64,000 bases of DNA from the NCBI RefSeq assembly GCF_000004195.4, contig NC_030680.2:7421995-7485994 (forward strand), given 5' to 3'. Under the pieces are notes generated by a model. It searched no databases. It was not told the origin of the DNA and worked only from the letters and a program-made list of their open reading frames with translations. Shown in pieces: positions 21,890 through 31,915 of the stretch (positions are counted from its first letter, which is position 1; each line of letters starts with the position of its first letter). This stretch comes from Xenopus tropicalis. Lineage: Eukaryota; Chordata; Amphibia; Anura; Pipidae. A program made the translations under genes and the position numbers.

Positions 21890-22960
21890 GGTTGCACATG
21901 CCCCAGCCCCCTTAGCCAATAGGGCATCCTAGCCCCTTCAGCCAATAGGATGTCCTAGCCCCTTTAGCCAATAGGATGTCCTAGCCCCTTTAGCCAATAG
22001 GATGTCCTAGCCGCTTTAGCCAATAGGACATCCTAGCCCCTTTAGTCAATAGGATGTCCTACCCCTTTAGCCAATAGGACATCCTACCCCTTCAGCCAAT
22101 AGGACGACTCAGCCCCTTTAACCAATAGGACGTCCTAGCCCCTTTAGTCAATAGGATGTCCTACCCCTTTAGCCAATAGGACATCCTACCCCTTCAGGCA
22201 ATAGGACGACCTAGCCCCTTTAGCCAATAGGACGTCCTAGCCCCTTTAACCAATAGGATGTTCTAGCCCCTTTAGCCAATAGGATGTCCTACCCCTTTTG
22301 CCAATAGGACGACCTAGCCCCTTTAGCCAATATGATGTCCTACCCCTTTAGCCAATAGGACATCCTACCCCTCTAGCCAATAGGACTTCCTACCCCTTTA
22401 GCCAAAAGGACGTCCTACCCCTTTAGCCAATAGGACGTCCTAGCCCCTTTAGCCAATAGGACGTCCTAGCCCCTTTAGCCAATAGGATGTCCTAGCCCTT
22501 TTAGCCAATAGGACGACCAAGTCCCTTTAGCCAACAGGATGTCCTAGCCTCATTAGCCAATAGGAGTTCCTAGCCCCTTTAGCCAATAGGAGTTCCTAGC
22601 CCCTTTAGCCAATAGGAGTTCCTAGCCCTTTTAGCCATTAGGACAACCTAGCCCCTTTAGCCAACAGGATGTCCTAGCCCCTTTAGCCAACAGGATGTCC
22701 TAGCCCCTTTAGCCAATAGGACAACGTAGCCCCTTTAGCCAACAGGATGTCCTAGCCCCTTTAGCCAATAGGACAACCTAGCCCCTTCAGCCAATAGGAC
22801 AACCTAGCCCCTTCAGCCAATAGGACATCCTAGTCCCGTTAGTTAATAAGATGTCCTACCCCTTTAGTCAATAGGGCATCCTAGCCCCTTTAGCCAATAG
22901 AATGTCCTAGCCCCTTTAGCCAATAGGAAGTCCTAGCCCCTTTACCAATAGGGCGTGCAG
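21890..22960 (+). repeat. 25-26-bp minisatellite, about 41 units, each with a CCAAT box
   Basis: The consensus is CCTAGCCCCTTTAGCCAATAGGATGT with GACGT, GACAAC and GAGTTC variants. Nearly every unit keeps AGCCAATAGG, a close fit to the NF-Y binding consensus. The 3-base positions after AGGA vary most, while the CCAAT core is the most constant part. Confidence 0.95.
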
Positions 22961-23246
22961 TATATATCTAATAACAATGCTATAACAGAGCGTTCAAGGC
23001 ATTTACTGCTTCCAGAGAACACAGAATGTAAAACATTACAGCGCGCTCGTTGGAATAAGTGCACATTGTATCTTTTTAACAAGCAGCAAATGCGGCGACT
23101 GTTAATTGCTCGTTAGAAAGAAACACCCCTCGTTATTCCCGAAAGCTGCATATTCAATTGCTCTGCTGCGGAGAATATTCAGGGGGGACACAATCTGGGG
23201 GTAGTGGGTGCATATTCCAATATAGATTTGTATTTAACAGATTTAA
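22961..23246. other. Unassigned intergenic sequence
   Basis: AT-rich single-copy-looking sequence with TTGCTCGTTAGAAAG and CATATTCAATTGCTC words. No repeat was recognised. Confidence 0.3.
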
Positions 23247-23650
23247 GTATGTTATAGAATGTCCTATTCTTAACAACTTTGCAATTGGTCTTCATTATTT
23301 GTTTGTTATAGTTTTTTGTAATTAGTTGCCAGACTGTTTCCAACTTTGAAATGGGGGTCACTGACCCCGGCAGCCAAAACCTTTTGCTCTGTGAGGCTCC
23401 AGTTTTATTGTTATTGTTACTTTTTATTCCTTATCTTTCTATTCAGCCCCTCTCCTATTCATATTTCAGTCTCTCATTCAAACCACTGCCTGGTTTCTAA
23501 GGTAATTTCAACCCTAGCAACCAGATAACTGCTGAAACTCCAAACTGAAGAGCTGCTGAACAAAAAGTGAAATAACTAACAAACTACAAATAATAAAAAA
23601 TGAAGACCAATTGCAAATTGGCTAAGAATATTACTCTCTACATCATGCTA
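23247..23650 (-). mobile_element. T2/Kolobok-type MITE, family a
   Basis: Near-complete interior from ATGTTATAGAATGTCC to GAATATTACTCTCTACATCATG, with GGGGGTCACTGACCCCGGC and CTAGCAACCAGATAACTGC. The terminal TTAAAGG blocks are not both present. Confidence 0.8.
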
Positions 23651-23749
23651 TGGCATGGAACCAGTTGAGAATGTAACGAGATAATATAATAATTAATGAA
23701 ATTCAAGTTTTTAAAAACATTTGTAGCACAATGAAGTAGATATAATTAA

Positions 23750-25215
23750 TTTAAAGAGGGTTGTTCACCTTGGAGTTAACTTTAATATGATGTAGTCATA
23801 TTCTGAGACAGTTTGCAATTGGTCTCCATTTTTGATTTGTATTTTTTTTTAGTTATTTCAGTTTTTCTTCTGCAGCTCTCCCATTTGGAGTTTCAGCAGC
23901 TGTCTGGTTGCTAGGATCCAAATACCCTAGCAACCAGGGTGTGGTTTGAATGAAAGACTGATATATGAATAGAAGAGGGACTTGAATAGAAAAATAAGTA
24001 CAGGTATGGGATCCCTTATCCGGAAACCCATTATCCAGAAAGTTCCAAATAATGGAAAGGCCATCTTCCATAGACTCCATTATAAGCAAATAATTTAGAT
24101 TTTTCAAAATGATTTCCCTTTTCTCTGTAATAATAAAAGACCTGTACTTGATCCCAACTAAGATATAATTACCCCTTATTGGGGCAGAACAGCCCTATTG
24201 GGTTTATTTAATGGTTAAATGATTCCCTTTTCTCTGTAATAATAAAACAGTACCTGTACTTGATCCCAACTAAGATATAATTACCCCTTATTGGGGGCAG
24301 AACAGCCCTATTGGGTTTATTTAATGGTTAAATGATTCCCTTTTCTCTGTAATAATAAAACAGTACCTGTACTTGATCCCAACTAAGATATAATTACCCC
24401 TTATTGGGGCAGAACAGCCCTATTGGGATTATTTCATGGTTAAATGATTCCCTTTTCTCTGTAATAATAAAACAGTACCTGTACTTGATCCCAACTAAGA
24501 TATAATTACCCCTTATTGGGGCAGAACAGCCCTATTGGGTTTATTTCATGGTTAAATGATTCCCTTTTCTCTGTAATAATAAAACAGTACCTGTACTTGA
24601 TCCCAACTAAGATATAATTACCCCTTATTGGGGGCAGAACAGCCCTATTGGGTTTATTTAATGTTTAAATGATTCCCTTTTCTCTGTAATAATAAAACAG
24701 TACCTGTACTTGATCCCAACTAAGATATAATTACCCCTTATTGGGGGCAGAACAGCCCTATTGGGTTTATTTCATGGTTAAATGATTCCCTTTTCTCTGT
24801 AATAATAAAACAGTACCTGTACTTGATCCCAACTAAGATATAATTACCCCTTATTGGGGCAGAACAGCCCTATTGGGTTTATTTCATGGTTAAATGATTC
24901 CCTTTTCTCTGTAATAATAAAACAGTACCTGTACTTGATCCCAACTAAGATATAATTACCCCTTATTGGGGGCAGAACAGCCCTATTGGGTTTATTTCAT
25001 GGTTAAATGATTCCCTTTTCTCTGTAATAATAAAACAGTACCTGTACTTGATCCCAACTAAGATATAATTACCCCTTATTGGGGCAGAACAGCCCTATTG
25101 GGTTTATTTAATGGTTAAATGATTCCCTTTTCTCTGTAATAATAAAACAGTACCTGTACTTGATCCCAACTAAAAGATAATGAATAATGAAGACCAATTG
25201 AAAAGTTGCTTACAG
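23750..25215 (+). mobile_element. T2/Kolobok-type MITE, family a, split by another MITE
   Basis: The left part, 23750-23999, starts AAAGAGGGTTGTTCACC and reads into CTGGTTGCTAGGATCC and AGAAAAATAAGT. The right part resumes at 25180 with AATAATGAAGACCAATTG and GCTTACAGTTGGCC. The 1.17 kb between is the array-bearing GGTATGGGATCC MITE, so that element inserted later. Confidence 0.8.
24000..25173 (+). mobile_element. GGTATGGGATCC MITE with internal 112-bp array, locus 2
   Basis: A clean left end TACAGGTATGGGATCCC at 23999 is followed by CATTATCCAGAAAGTTCC and about nine 112-113-bp units to 25173. Starts of TACCTGTACTTG at 24251, 24364, 24476 and 24588 fix the period. Units differ mainly by TTTAATGG versus TTTCATGG and by GGGGC versus GGGGGC. 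The right end is replaced by T2 sequence. Confidence 0.92.
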
Positions 25216-25760
25216 TTGGCCTTTTATCCACACAGAACCATCCGCCCATTCATATATATAGTGTATATGTGCGCCGGTACCCCCCGGCCATGAATCCTGT
25301 GTAATTAGGGCTATTGAGATGCACTAACTATTGTAATTAAAATGTAAAGGGCCGCCGTATATTCCCGCAAATAAAAGCGAGGATTTAGAATCCTCTTGAA
25401 ACCCGTATTGATTTAGATGATAGTAAAATGAATGAGTATGGACAAACTGGTAATTACCCGCTACAAATCATGTAAAGGGGGAAACCGGTTTGTAGAGTAA
25501 ATATAAATCTATAGGGAAATGCATCACATGAGCCGCCCAAAAAACCAGAGTGATTTAATGGTGTGTTCCCCATTAAAGGGCAACTAAACCCTCAGGGGCG
25601 AGGTGTTAAAAAAGGTTCCCTTGCAAAGAAAATAAGGAATATTTATCAAACCATTAAATCGTGCAAATTAATGTAGTGTATCACATTATCCATTAAGATA
25701 ATGTTATCTCATTATATCACTAATGGCCTTTAATAACTCTAATATATTTATTAATTAATT
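25216..25760. other. Single-copy stretch
   Basis: It has AT-rich words TTGTAATTAAAATGTAAAG and GGTAATTACCCGC. TTAAAGGGCAACTAAACCC at 25575 looks like a lone T2-type terminus. Otherwise unassigned. Confidence 0.35.
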
Positions 25761-27583
25761 AATAAAGTACCCCCTATTGTAACATATAGGGATATTATAA
25801 GCCCCTGAGGGGTTCCTTATAATATATAGTGAATAAAGTGCCCCCTATTGTAACATATAGGGACATTATAAGTCCCAGAGGAGTTCCTTATAATATATAG
25901 TGAATAAAGTGCCCCCTATTGTAACATATAGGGATATTATAAGTCCCAGAGGAGTTCCTTATAATATATAGTGAATAAAGTGCCCCCTATTGTAACATAT
26001 AGGGATATTATAAGCCCCCGAGGAGTTCCTTATAATATATAGTTAATAAAGTACCCCCTATTGTAACATATAGGGATATTATAAGCCCCCGAGGAGTTCC
26101 TTATAATATATAGTTAATAAAGTACCCCCTATTGTAACATATAGGGATATTATAAGCCCCCGAGGAGTTCCTTATAATATATAGTGAATAAAGTGCCCCC
26201 TATTCTAACATATAGGGATATTATAAGTCCCTGAGGAGTTCCTTATAATATATAGTGAATAAAGTGCCCCCTATTGTAACATATAGGGATATTATAAGTC
26301 CCTGAGGAGTTCCTTATAATATATAGTGAATAAAGTGCCCCCTGTTGTAACATATAGGGATATTATAAGCCCCCGAGGAGTTCCTTATAATATATAGTGA
26401 ATAAAGTGCCCCCTATTGTAACATATAGGGATATTATAAGCCCCCGAGGAGTTCCTTATAATATATAGTTAATAAAGTGCCCCCTATTGTAACATATAGG
26501 GATATTATAAGTCCCTGAGGAGTTCCTTATAATATATAGTGAATAAAGTGCCCCCTGTTGTAACATATAGGGATATTATAAGCCCCCGAGGGGTTCCTTA
26601 TAATATATAGTGAATAAAGTGCCCCCTATTGTAACATATAGGGATATTATAAGCCCCCGAGGAGTTCCTTATAATATATAGTGAATAAAGTGCCCCCTAT
26701 TCTAACATATAGGGATATTATAAGTCCCTGAGGAGTTCCTTATAATATATAGTGAATAAAGTGCCCCCTGTTGTAACATATAGGGATATTATAAGCCCCC
26801 GAGGGGTTCCTTATAATACATAGTGAATAAAGTGCCCCCTATTCTAACATATAGGGATATTATAAGTCCCTGAGGAGTTCCTTATAATATATAGTGAATA
26901 AAGTGCCCCCTATTGTAACATATAGGGATATTATAAGCCCCCGAGGAGTTCCTTATAATATATAGTGAATAAAGTGCCCCCTATTGTAACATATAGGGAT
27001 ATTATAAGCCCCCGAGGAGTTCCTTATAATATATAGTGAATAAAGTGCCCCCTATTGTAACATATAGGGATATTATAAGCCCCCGAGGAGTTCCTTATAA
27101 TATATAGTTAATAAAGTGCCCCCTATTGTAACATATAGGGATATTATAAGCCCCCGAGGGGTTCCTTATAATATATAGTGAATAAAGTACCCCCTATTGT
27201 AACATATAGGGATATTATAAGTCCCCGAGGAGTTCCTTATAATATAAAGTGAATAAAGTACCCCCTATTGTAACATATAGGGATATTATAAGCCCCTGAG
27301 GAGTTCCTTATAATATATAGTGAATAAAGTGCCCCCTATTCTAACATATAGGGATATTATAAGTCACAGAGGAGTTCCTTATAATATATAGTGAATAAAG
27401 TACCCCCTATTTAATAGGGATATTATAAGCCCCCGAGGAGTTCCTTATAATATATAGTGAATAAAGTGCCCCCTATTGTAACATATAGGGATATTATAAG
27501 TCACAGAGGAGTTCCTTATAATATATAGTGAATAAAGTACCCCCTATTGTAAAATATAGGGATATTATAGGTCACTGAGGAGT
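25761..27583 (+). repeat. 71-bp tandem array, about 25 units
   Basis: The unit runs GAATAAAGTGCCCCCTATTG, TAACATATAGGGATATTATA, AGCCCCCGAGGAGTTCCTTA and TAATATATAGT. Variants are GTACCCC, CTATTCTAAC, AAGTCCCTGAGG and one shortened unit near 27410. The right end leads directly into a palindrome that contains an inverted copy of the unit's first part, so the array is an amplified arm of a fold-back element. Confidence 0.97.
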
Positions 27584-27665
27584 CCCATGACCATATATAG
27601 AGGTCATGGAAGTGACTTTTCATATCCCTATATTTTACAATAAGGGGTACATTGTTTATTATTAT
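27536..27665. mobile_element. Palindromic element whose left arm gave rise to the 71-bp array
   Basis: GTACCCCCTATTGTAAAATA at 27538 is mirrored by TATTTTACAATAAGGGGTAC near 27630-27650. The centre is the hairpin CATGACC-ATATATAG-AGGTCATG at about 27588-27610. The left arm is the last unit of the array; the right arm exists once. No transposase is present. Confidence 0.75.
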
Positions 27666-27869
27666 ATACAAGTTTTAGTGAGTCGTGTGACTGAAATTAA
27701 GCTCCGATTATAACTGAGCACCGTTTATAAGGATATCAGTTACAGTTTGGTCCCATAGGGAAATGACCCAACTGTATATTATAGAAATATACACCATGGC
27801 CTTAGGTATTTCGAAATATAGACCATACTCAATAGGGCCCCTATACTTGAGTATTTGTGTTGTATGACC

Positions 27870-28260
27870 TCCTTTTATTTACATTTGTGGAGCTACAGTC
27901 TGGACATGTCTTATGCTACAATAGCACCCATCATGCTGTAGATGTCCCAGCTCTGGCTCGCTCAAGTTCATTCCTGAGGTGCTCCTTATCTACAGTAGGT
28001 TCCCTGGGTGGGCCACAGAAAGTAAAACTTAAGGTGTCCATACTTGAGTAGACATACATTGGCAACCTATAGTCATTTACAAACCCCAAACGATCTCCCA
28101 ACCAGCCGCTGTCTTTCAGATATTGTATATGGGTGGGAGATGCCCTCAACTGGAGACTATATTGGTGCATCAGTTTGCTCCTCCCCAGGCATTGGCAGAG
28201 GGTCTCCTGATTCTCTTAGTGCTTCCCATACATGATTGATACCATGAGTTTCTTTATCTC
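27870..28260 (-). pseudogene. Unrecognised coding-like block, copy 1 of 4
   Basis: On the minus strand a frame reads EEIKKLMVSIMYGKH, a stop, then ENQETLCQC, SPTHIQYLKDSGWL, LPMYVYSSMDTLSF and ends HLRNELERARAGTSTA before a stop. An AATAAA (plus-strand TTTATT at 27874) lies about 60 bases past the stop. It looks like the 3' exon of an old gene or an element ORF. I do not recognise the family. In the fourth copy (29634-29858) the internal stop is a lysine codon. Copies 2 and 3 shift frame after HLRN. Confidence 0.35.
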
Positions 28261-28424
28261 CTCCAGCCTACTATCATATATGGTCCCATAGGGAAATGAC
28301 CAAACTTTGTATTATAGAAATATACACCATGGCTTTAAGTGTTTCATACACACCTTTATAAATATAGACCATACTCAATAGGGCCCATATACTTGAGTAT
28401 TTCCTGAGTATGACCTCCATTTAT

Positions 28425-28706
28425 TTACATTTGTGGAGCCCCAGTCTGGACATGTCTTATGCTACAATAGCACCCATCATGCTGTCCCAACTTTGGCTCG
28501 CTCAAATTCCTGAGGTGCTCCTTATCTACAGTATGTTCTCTGGGTGGGCCACAAAAAGTAAAACTTAAGGTGTCCATACTTGAGTAGACATACATTGGCA
28601 ACCAATAGTCATTTACAAACCGCAAACGATCTCCCAACCAACTGCTGTCTTTCAGATATTGTATATGGGTGGGAGATGCCCTCAACTGGAGACTACATTG
28701 GTGCAT
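28425..28706 (-). pseudogene. Unrecognised coding-like block, copy 2 of 4
   Basis: A 93-codon frame begins MHQCSLQLRASPTHIQYL and keeps YVYSSMDTLSFTFC. After HLRN the frame changes to LSEPKLGQ, because a short segment present in copy 1 is missing. The peptide is identical in copy 3 at 28961-29242. Confidence 0.35.
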
Positions 28707-28960
28707 CAGTTTGCTCCTCCCCAGGCATTGGCAGAGGGTCTCCTGATTCTCTTAGTGCTTCCCATACATGATTGATACCATGAGTTTCTTTATCTCCTCC
28801 AGCCTACTATCATATATGGTCCCATAGGGAAATGACCAAACTTTGTATTATAGAAATATACACCATGGCTTTAAGTGTTTCATACACACCTTTATAAATA
28901 TAGACCATACTCAATAGGGCCCATATACTTGAGTATTTCCTGAGTATGACCTCCATTTAT

Positions 28961-29242
28961 TTACATTTGTGGAGCCCCAGTCTGGACATGTCTTATGCTA
29001 CAATAGCACCCATCATGCTGTCCCAACTTTGGCTCGCTCAAATTCCTGAGGTGCTCCTTATCTACAGTATGTTCTCTGGGTGGGCCACAAAAAGTAAAAC
29101 TTAAGGTGTCCATACTTGAGTAGACATACATTGGCAACCAATAGTCATTTACAAACCGCAAACGATCTCCCAACCAACTGCTGTCTTTCAGATATTGTAT
29201 ATGGGTGGGAGATGCCCTCAACTGGAGACTACATTGGTGCAT
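28961..29242 (-). pseudogene. Unrecognised coding-like block, copy 3 of 4
   Basis: Identical in sequence to copy 2 and displaced by exactly 536 bp. No independent information beyond the recent duplication. Confidence 0.35.
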
Positions 29243-29633
29243 CAGTTTGCTCCTCCCCAGGCATTGGCAGAGGGTCTCCTGATTCTCTTAGTGCTTCCCA
29301 TACATGATTGATACCATGAGTTTCTTTATCTCCTCCAGCCTACTATCATATATGGTCCCATAGGGAAATGACCAAACTTTATATTATAGAAATATACTGT
29401 AGACTGTACTCAATAGGGCCCATATACTTGAGTGTTTCTGGAGTATGACCTCCTTTTATTTACATTTGTGAAGCCCCAGTCTGGACATGTCTTATGCTAC
29501 AATAGCACCCATCATGCTGTAGATGTCCCAACTTTGGCTCGCTCAAGTTCCTGAGGCGCTCCTTATCTACAGTATGTTCTCTGGGTGGGCCACACAACCT
29601 AAGGTGTCCATACTTGGGTAGATGCTACCTTTT

Positions 29634-29858
29634 TCACAACATTGGCAACCTATAGTCATTTACCAACCCCAAACCATCTACTAACCAACCGCTGTCTTTC
29701 AGATATTGTATATGGGTGGGAGATGCCCTCAACTGGAGACTACATTGGTGCATCAGTTTGCTCCTCACCAGGCATTGGCAGAGGGTCTCCTGATTCTCTT
29801 TGTGCTTCCCATACATGATTGATACCATGAGTTTCTTCATCTCCTCCATGCTTCCCAT
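29634..29858 (-). pseudogene. Unrecognised coding-like block, copy 4 of 4
   Basis: A 74-codon frame starting MGSMEEMKKLMVS reads through MYGKHKENQETLCQCL, where copies 1-3 have a stop, and ends at LGLVNDYRLPML. The downstream half is shifted by indels. It preserves the longest upstream reading and is the best copy for a family search. Confidence 0.35.
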
Positions 29859-29900
29859 ACATGATTGATACCATGAGTTTCTTCATCTCCTCCAGCCTAC

Positions 29901-31009
29901 TATCAATAAAAAACCCTTTGTAGGGACTTCAAGTCAAATGAAGAATATTCTGGCTTCCATATTATCTGCATTTAGCACTTTATCATTATATTTTAGGGGC
30001 ATATTGTTAAACAGTGGTCTATACCTTATGCAATTGGTCACTGTAATCCCACCTTCGCATCAGGCTGCTGTAGGCCCCCCCGTGTACTCCAGCCCTATGC
30101 AAGTTATGTGTCTGTAGCTCATTTCCATGCCTATGTTTTATATAGTAACAACTCATAAACATAACAAGATGCCAATGGAATATCCGCCTCAGATTTATGA
30201 TGGAAATAAACTCTCCCTTTTGTTGCTATGATACGCAGTGCAGCTTATTTAACCTAATTAGGATTTTGCATCAGGAAATAATTTAGAAACCTGCTGAATC
30301 AAATAGATCATTTTGTAGGTTCGAAAATTGGTTTTAATAATGAAGATAATGAACACACTGAATGCAGCGCGCTCGGCACAGTAAATATCACATTAAGCCT
30401 CGATTTTAATGGGGCCAGTCAATCAGTTCCGTGTTTGCTTGTGAATGTGAGATGTGGGTGCACCTATGTATACTTGCCCCTGGCACCTATGTATACTTGC
30501 CCCTGGCAATCCCCAAATGCCCCTTTTATCAGTTTGTAGGGGACTGGCAAAATGGGTACCCCTTTCCCCTGACAGTCCCCTTGTAACTTATTCTAGAAGG
30601 GAAGTGGGTCAAAGTATGACCAATGTAGTTCTGTAGTATGGCCACTAGATGGCATTGTGTAAAAATATATAAGGCAGAGCAGTCATGTGCTCAGGGTCCA
30701 TTTTGGGAAGACCTCTACTTGATCAGGCAGCTTGGGACAACAGTAGAATCAAGGCCAGATAGGCTAGATAGATCACAATAGGTGTAGTTATAGCTATCTG
30801 GAGAGCAGCTTTGGCTCCAATGAGGGTTAGAGATCTCGGGTATATCCCCAATGTAGTTTCATGCGGTAAAAGTTTTGGTGTAGCTCACGGTTGTGTGAAT
30901 ACCAATTTACCATAAGCGTACAAGTTAATGTGCAGTGCCTAACAGCCAACAATATGCCCTTTATCAGAGAGCCCAGAATGCCCACAGTTTTGGATAGAGT
31001 ATAAAGGGC
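29901..31009. other. Single-copy stretch, possible conserved noncoding element at 30190-30430
   Basis: 30240-30420 has CCTAATTAGGATTTTGCAT (homeodomain plus octamer-like), TGAATCAAATAGATCATTTTG and GGTTTTAATAATGAAG words. A 23-base direct duplication (ACCTATGTATACTTGCCCCT) lies at 30462-30508. A TATATAAGG box near 30666 precedes the Penelope-like fragment and might belong to it. Confidence 0.3.
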
Positions 31010-31190
31010 TAATAGACAGCTAAATCTATTGGAATATTCTGATCCAGTGTGGGAAATTAAGTAATCCATTGATCTAATGGTAACAGATACTTACTGTAAC
31101 GGTATTATCACCGCAAAGATGAAAGAATTCCTCACCACTGATCTCCCAAAAACTCCAGTTTTGTACCTGCTTCCAAAGATTCATAAAAGC
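31010..31190 (+). pseudogene. Penelope-like element reverse-transcriptase fragment
   Basis: The frame from 31011 reads RQLNLLEYSDPVWEIK, a TAA stop at 31062-31064, then GIITAKMKEFLTTDLP and TPVLYLLPKIHKS. The order RQL, a DP motif, GII, EFL and PxTPxxYxLPKIHK is the region just before the RT palm of Penelope-like elements. The palm (YADD) and GIY-YIG endonuclease are absent; the frame runs straight into the inverted tail repeat. It is a 5'/3'-deleted, inactive copy. Confidence 0.75.
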
Positions 31191-31424
31191 GAAAAGTATC
31201 CGCACACTCAGAAAAGTAAATACATAAAATGTATTAATTACAAAATCACATCATAAGAAACATATCCCAGCGCATTTCAACCCAATAGAGGGTCTTCACC
31301 AAGGAAAAAATGAAAGACCCTTTCTTGGTTTGAAACGCGTTGGGCTATGTTTCTTATGATGTAATTTTGTAATTAATACATTTTCTTTTTGTATTTGCTT
31401 TTTCTGAGTATGCAGATACTTTTT
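31191..31424. mobile_element. Inverted tail repeats of the Penelope-like element with degenerate hammerhead-like cores
   Basis: Left arm 31191-31297 and right arm 31325-31424 mirror each other: GAAAAGTATCCGCACACTCA versus TGAGTATGCAGATACTTTTT, and AACATATCCCAGCGCATTTC versus GAAACGCGTTGGGCTATGTT. At the centre each arm has GAAGACCC or GAAAGACCC, a short stem and GAAAC/GAAAT followed by GCG. This is the layout of the small hammerhead motif known from Penelope-like elements, but the CUGANGA part is mutated in both arms. Confidence 0.55.
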
Positions 31425-31643
31425 GCTCTTTTGATTATTTTTGGAGTTACTGAATGGCTTTTCTCCAGTGTCTTTGCACCTCTATTATTTATTACCAGGT
31501 GTGCGCTCTTACATTTTGCAAACTCCAAAGATCCACAAGTCCAGCGAAAATCCACCAGGATGATCTATAGTATCAGGAATGGGGTTAGAGTTAGAGCACA
31601 GAATGTGAATAGTTATCTACAAGATTCGGTAGCCAAATGTGAA

Positions 31644-31706
31644 GCACTGCTGAGGCTTGAACCTGGGACCTTTTGGTTGCTGGCTATTCTCCTTAACCAC
31701 TGAGTT
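31644..31706 (-). repeat. tRNA-derived sequence, minus strand (SINE-like)
   Basis: Minus strand from 31706: TAACTCAGTGGTTAAGGA resembles a Pol III A box, and GGTCCCAGGTTCAAGCC further on a B box (GGTTCAANNC), about 34 bases apart as in tRNAs. There is no intact cloverleaf or acceptor stem. It is most likely a tRNA-derived SINE head or decayed tRNA pseudogene. Confidence 0.55.
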
Positions 31707-31861
31707 AGGAAAGCAGTTGACAAGCTCTTCCCTCTTTCACTCTATCACTTTGGTTTTCACCTGGCTTTCCCATTGTGTCACAGGAGCCTTATTATTGGGG
31801 TTGGTCAGCCAATCAGGGCTGACTCTGACCTATAAAAGCTCATTTCCTCCTCAATTCTTGT

Positions 31862-31915
31862 GCCTGAGTATTGTGGCATGACAAAGAGGTCCCAGGTTCA
31901 ATTCCCAGCAGGTCC
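31862..31915 (+). repeat. tRNA-derived sequence, plus strand partner
   Basis: AGGTCCCAGGTTCAATTCCC at 31887-31906 followed by AGCAGGTCCTT is the inverted counterpart of 31644-31674. The upstream TGCCTGAGTATTGTGG is a poor A box. The pair brackets about 180 bases that contain a CCAAT box (CAGCCAATCAGG) near 31810 and TATAAAAGC near 31833. Confidence 0.5.

Larger units (their letters stand above)
27750..29900 (+). repeat. 536-bp tandem repeat, four copies
   Basis: Copies start at GTCCCATAGGGAAATGAC at 27750, 28283, 28819 and 29355. The two central copies look identical base for base over 536 bp. The outer two differ by small indels, and the last copy has an extra duplicated CCATACATGATTGATACC stretch. 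This implies a very recent duplication of the middle unit, or an assembly duplicate. Confidence 0.95.

Noticed and set aside
21890..22960. Origin of replication or promoter cluster
   Set aside because: CCAAT repetition is explained by tandem copying; no TATA, initiator or coding start is associated. Kept only as a binding-site hypothesis.
23750..25215. Single large T2 element with an intrinsic array
   Set aside because: The array belongs to the inserted GGTATGGGATCC MITE, whose own left end is intact at 24000.
31644..31706. Functional tRNA gene on the minus strand
   Set aside because: A and B box-like words are present, but no full acceptor stem, anticodon arm or terminator T-run could be assembled.
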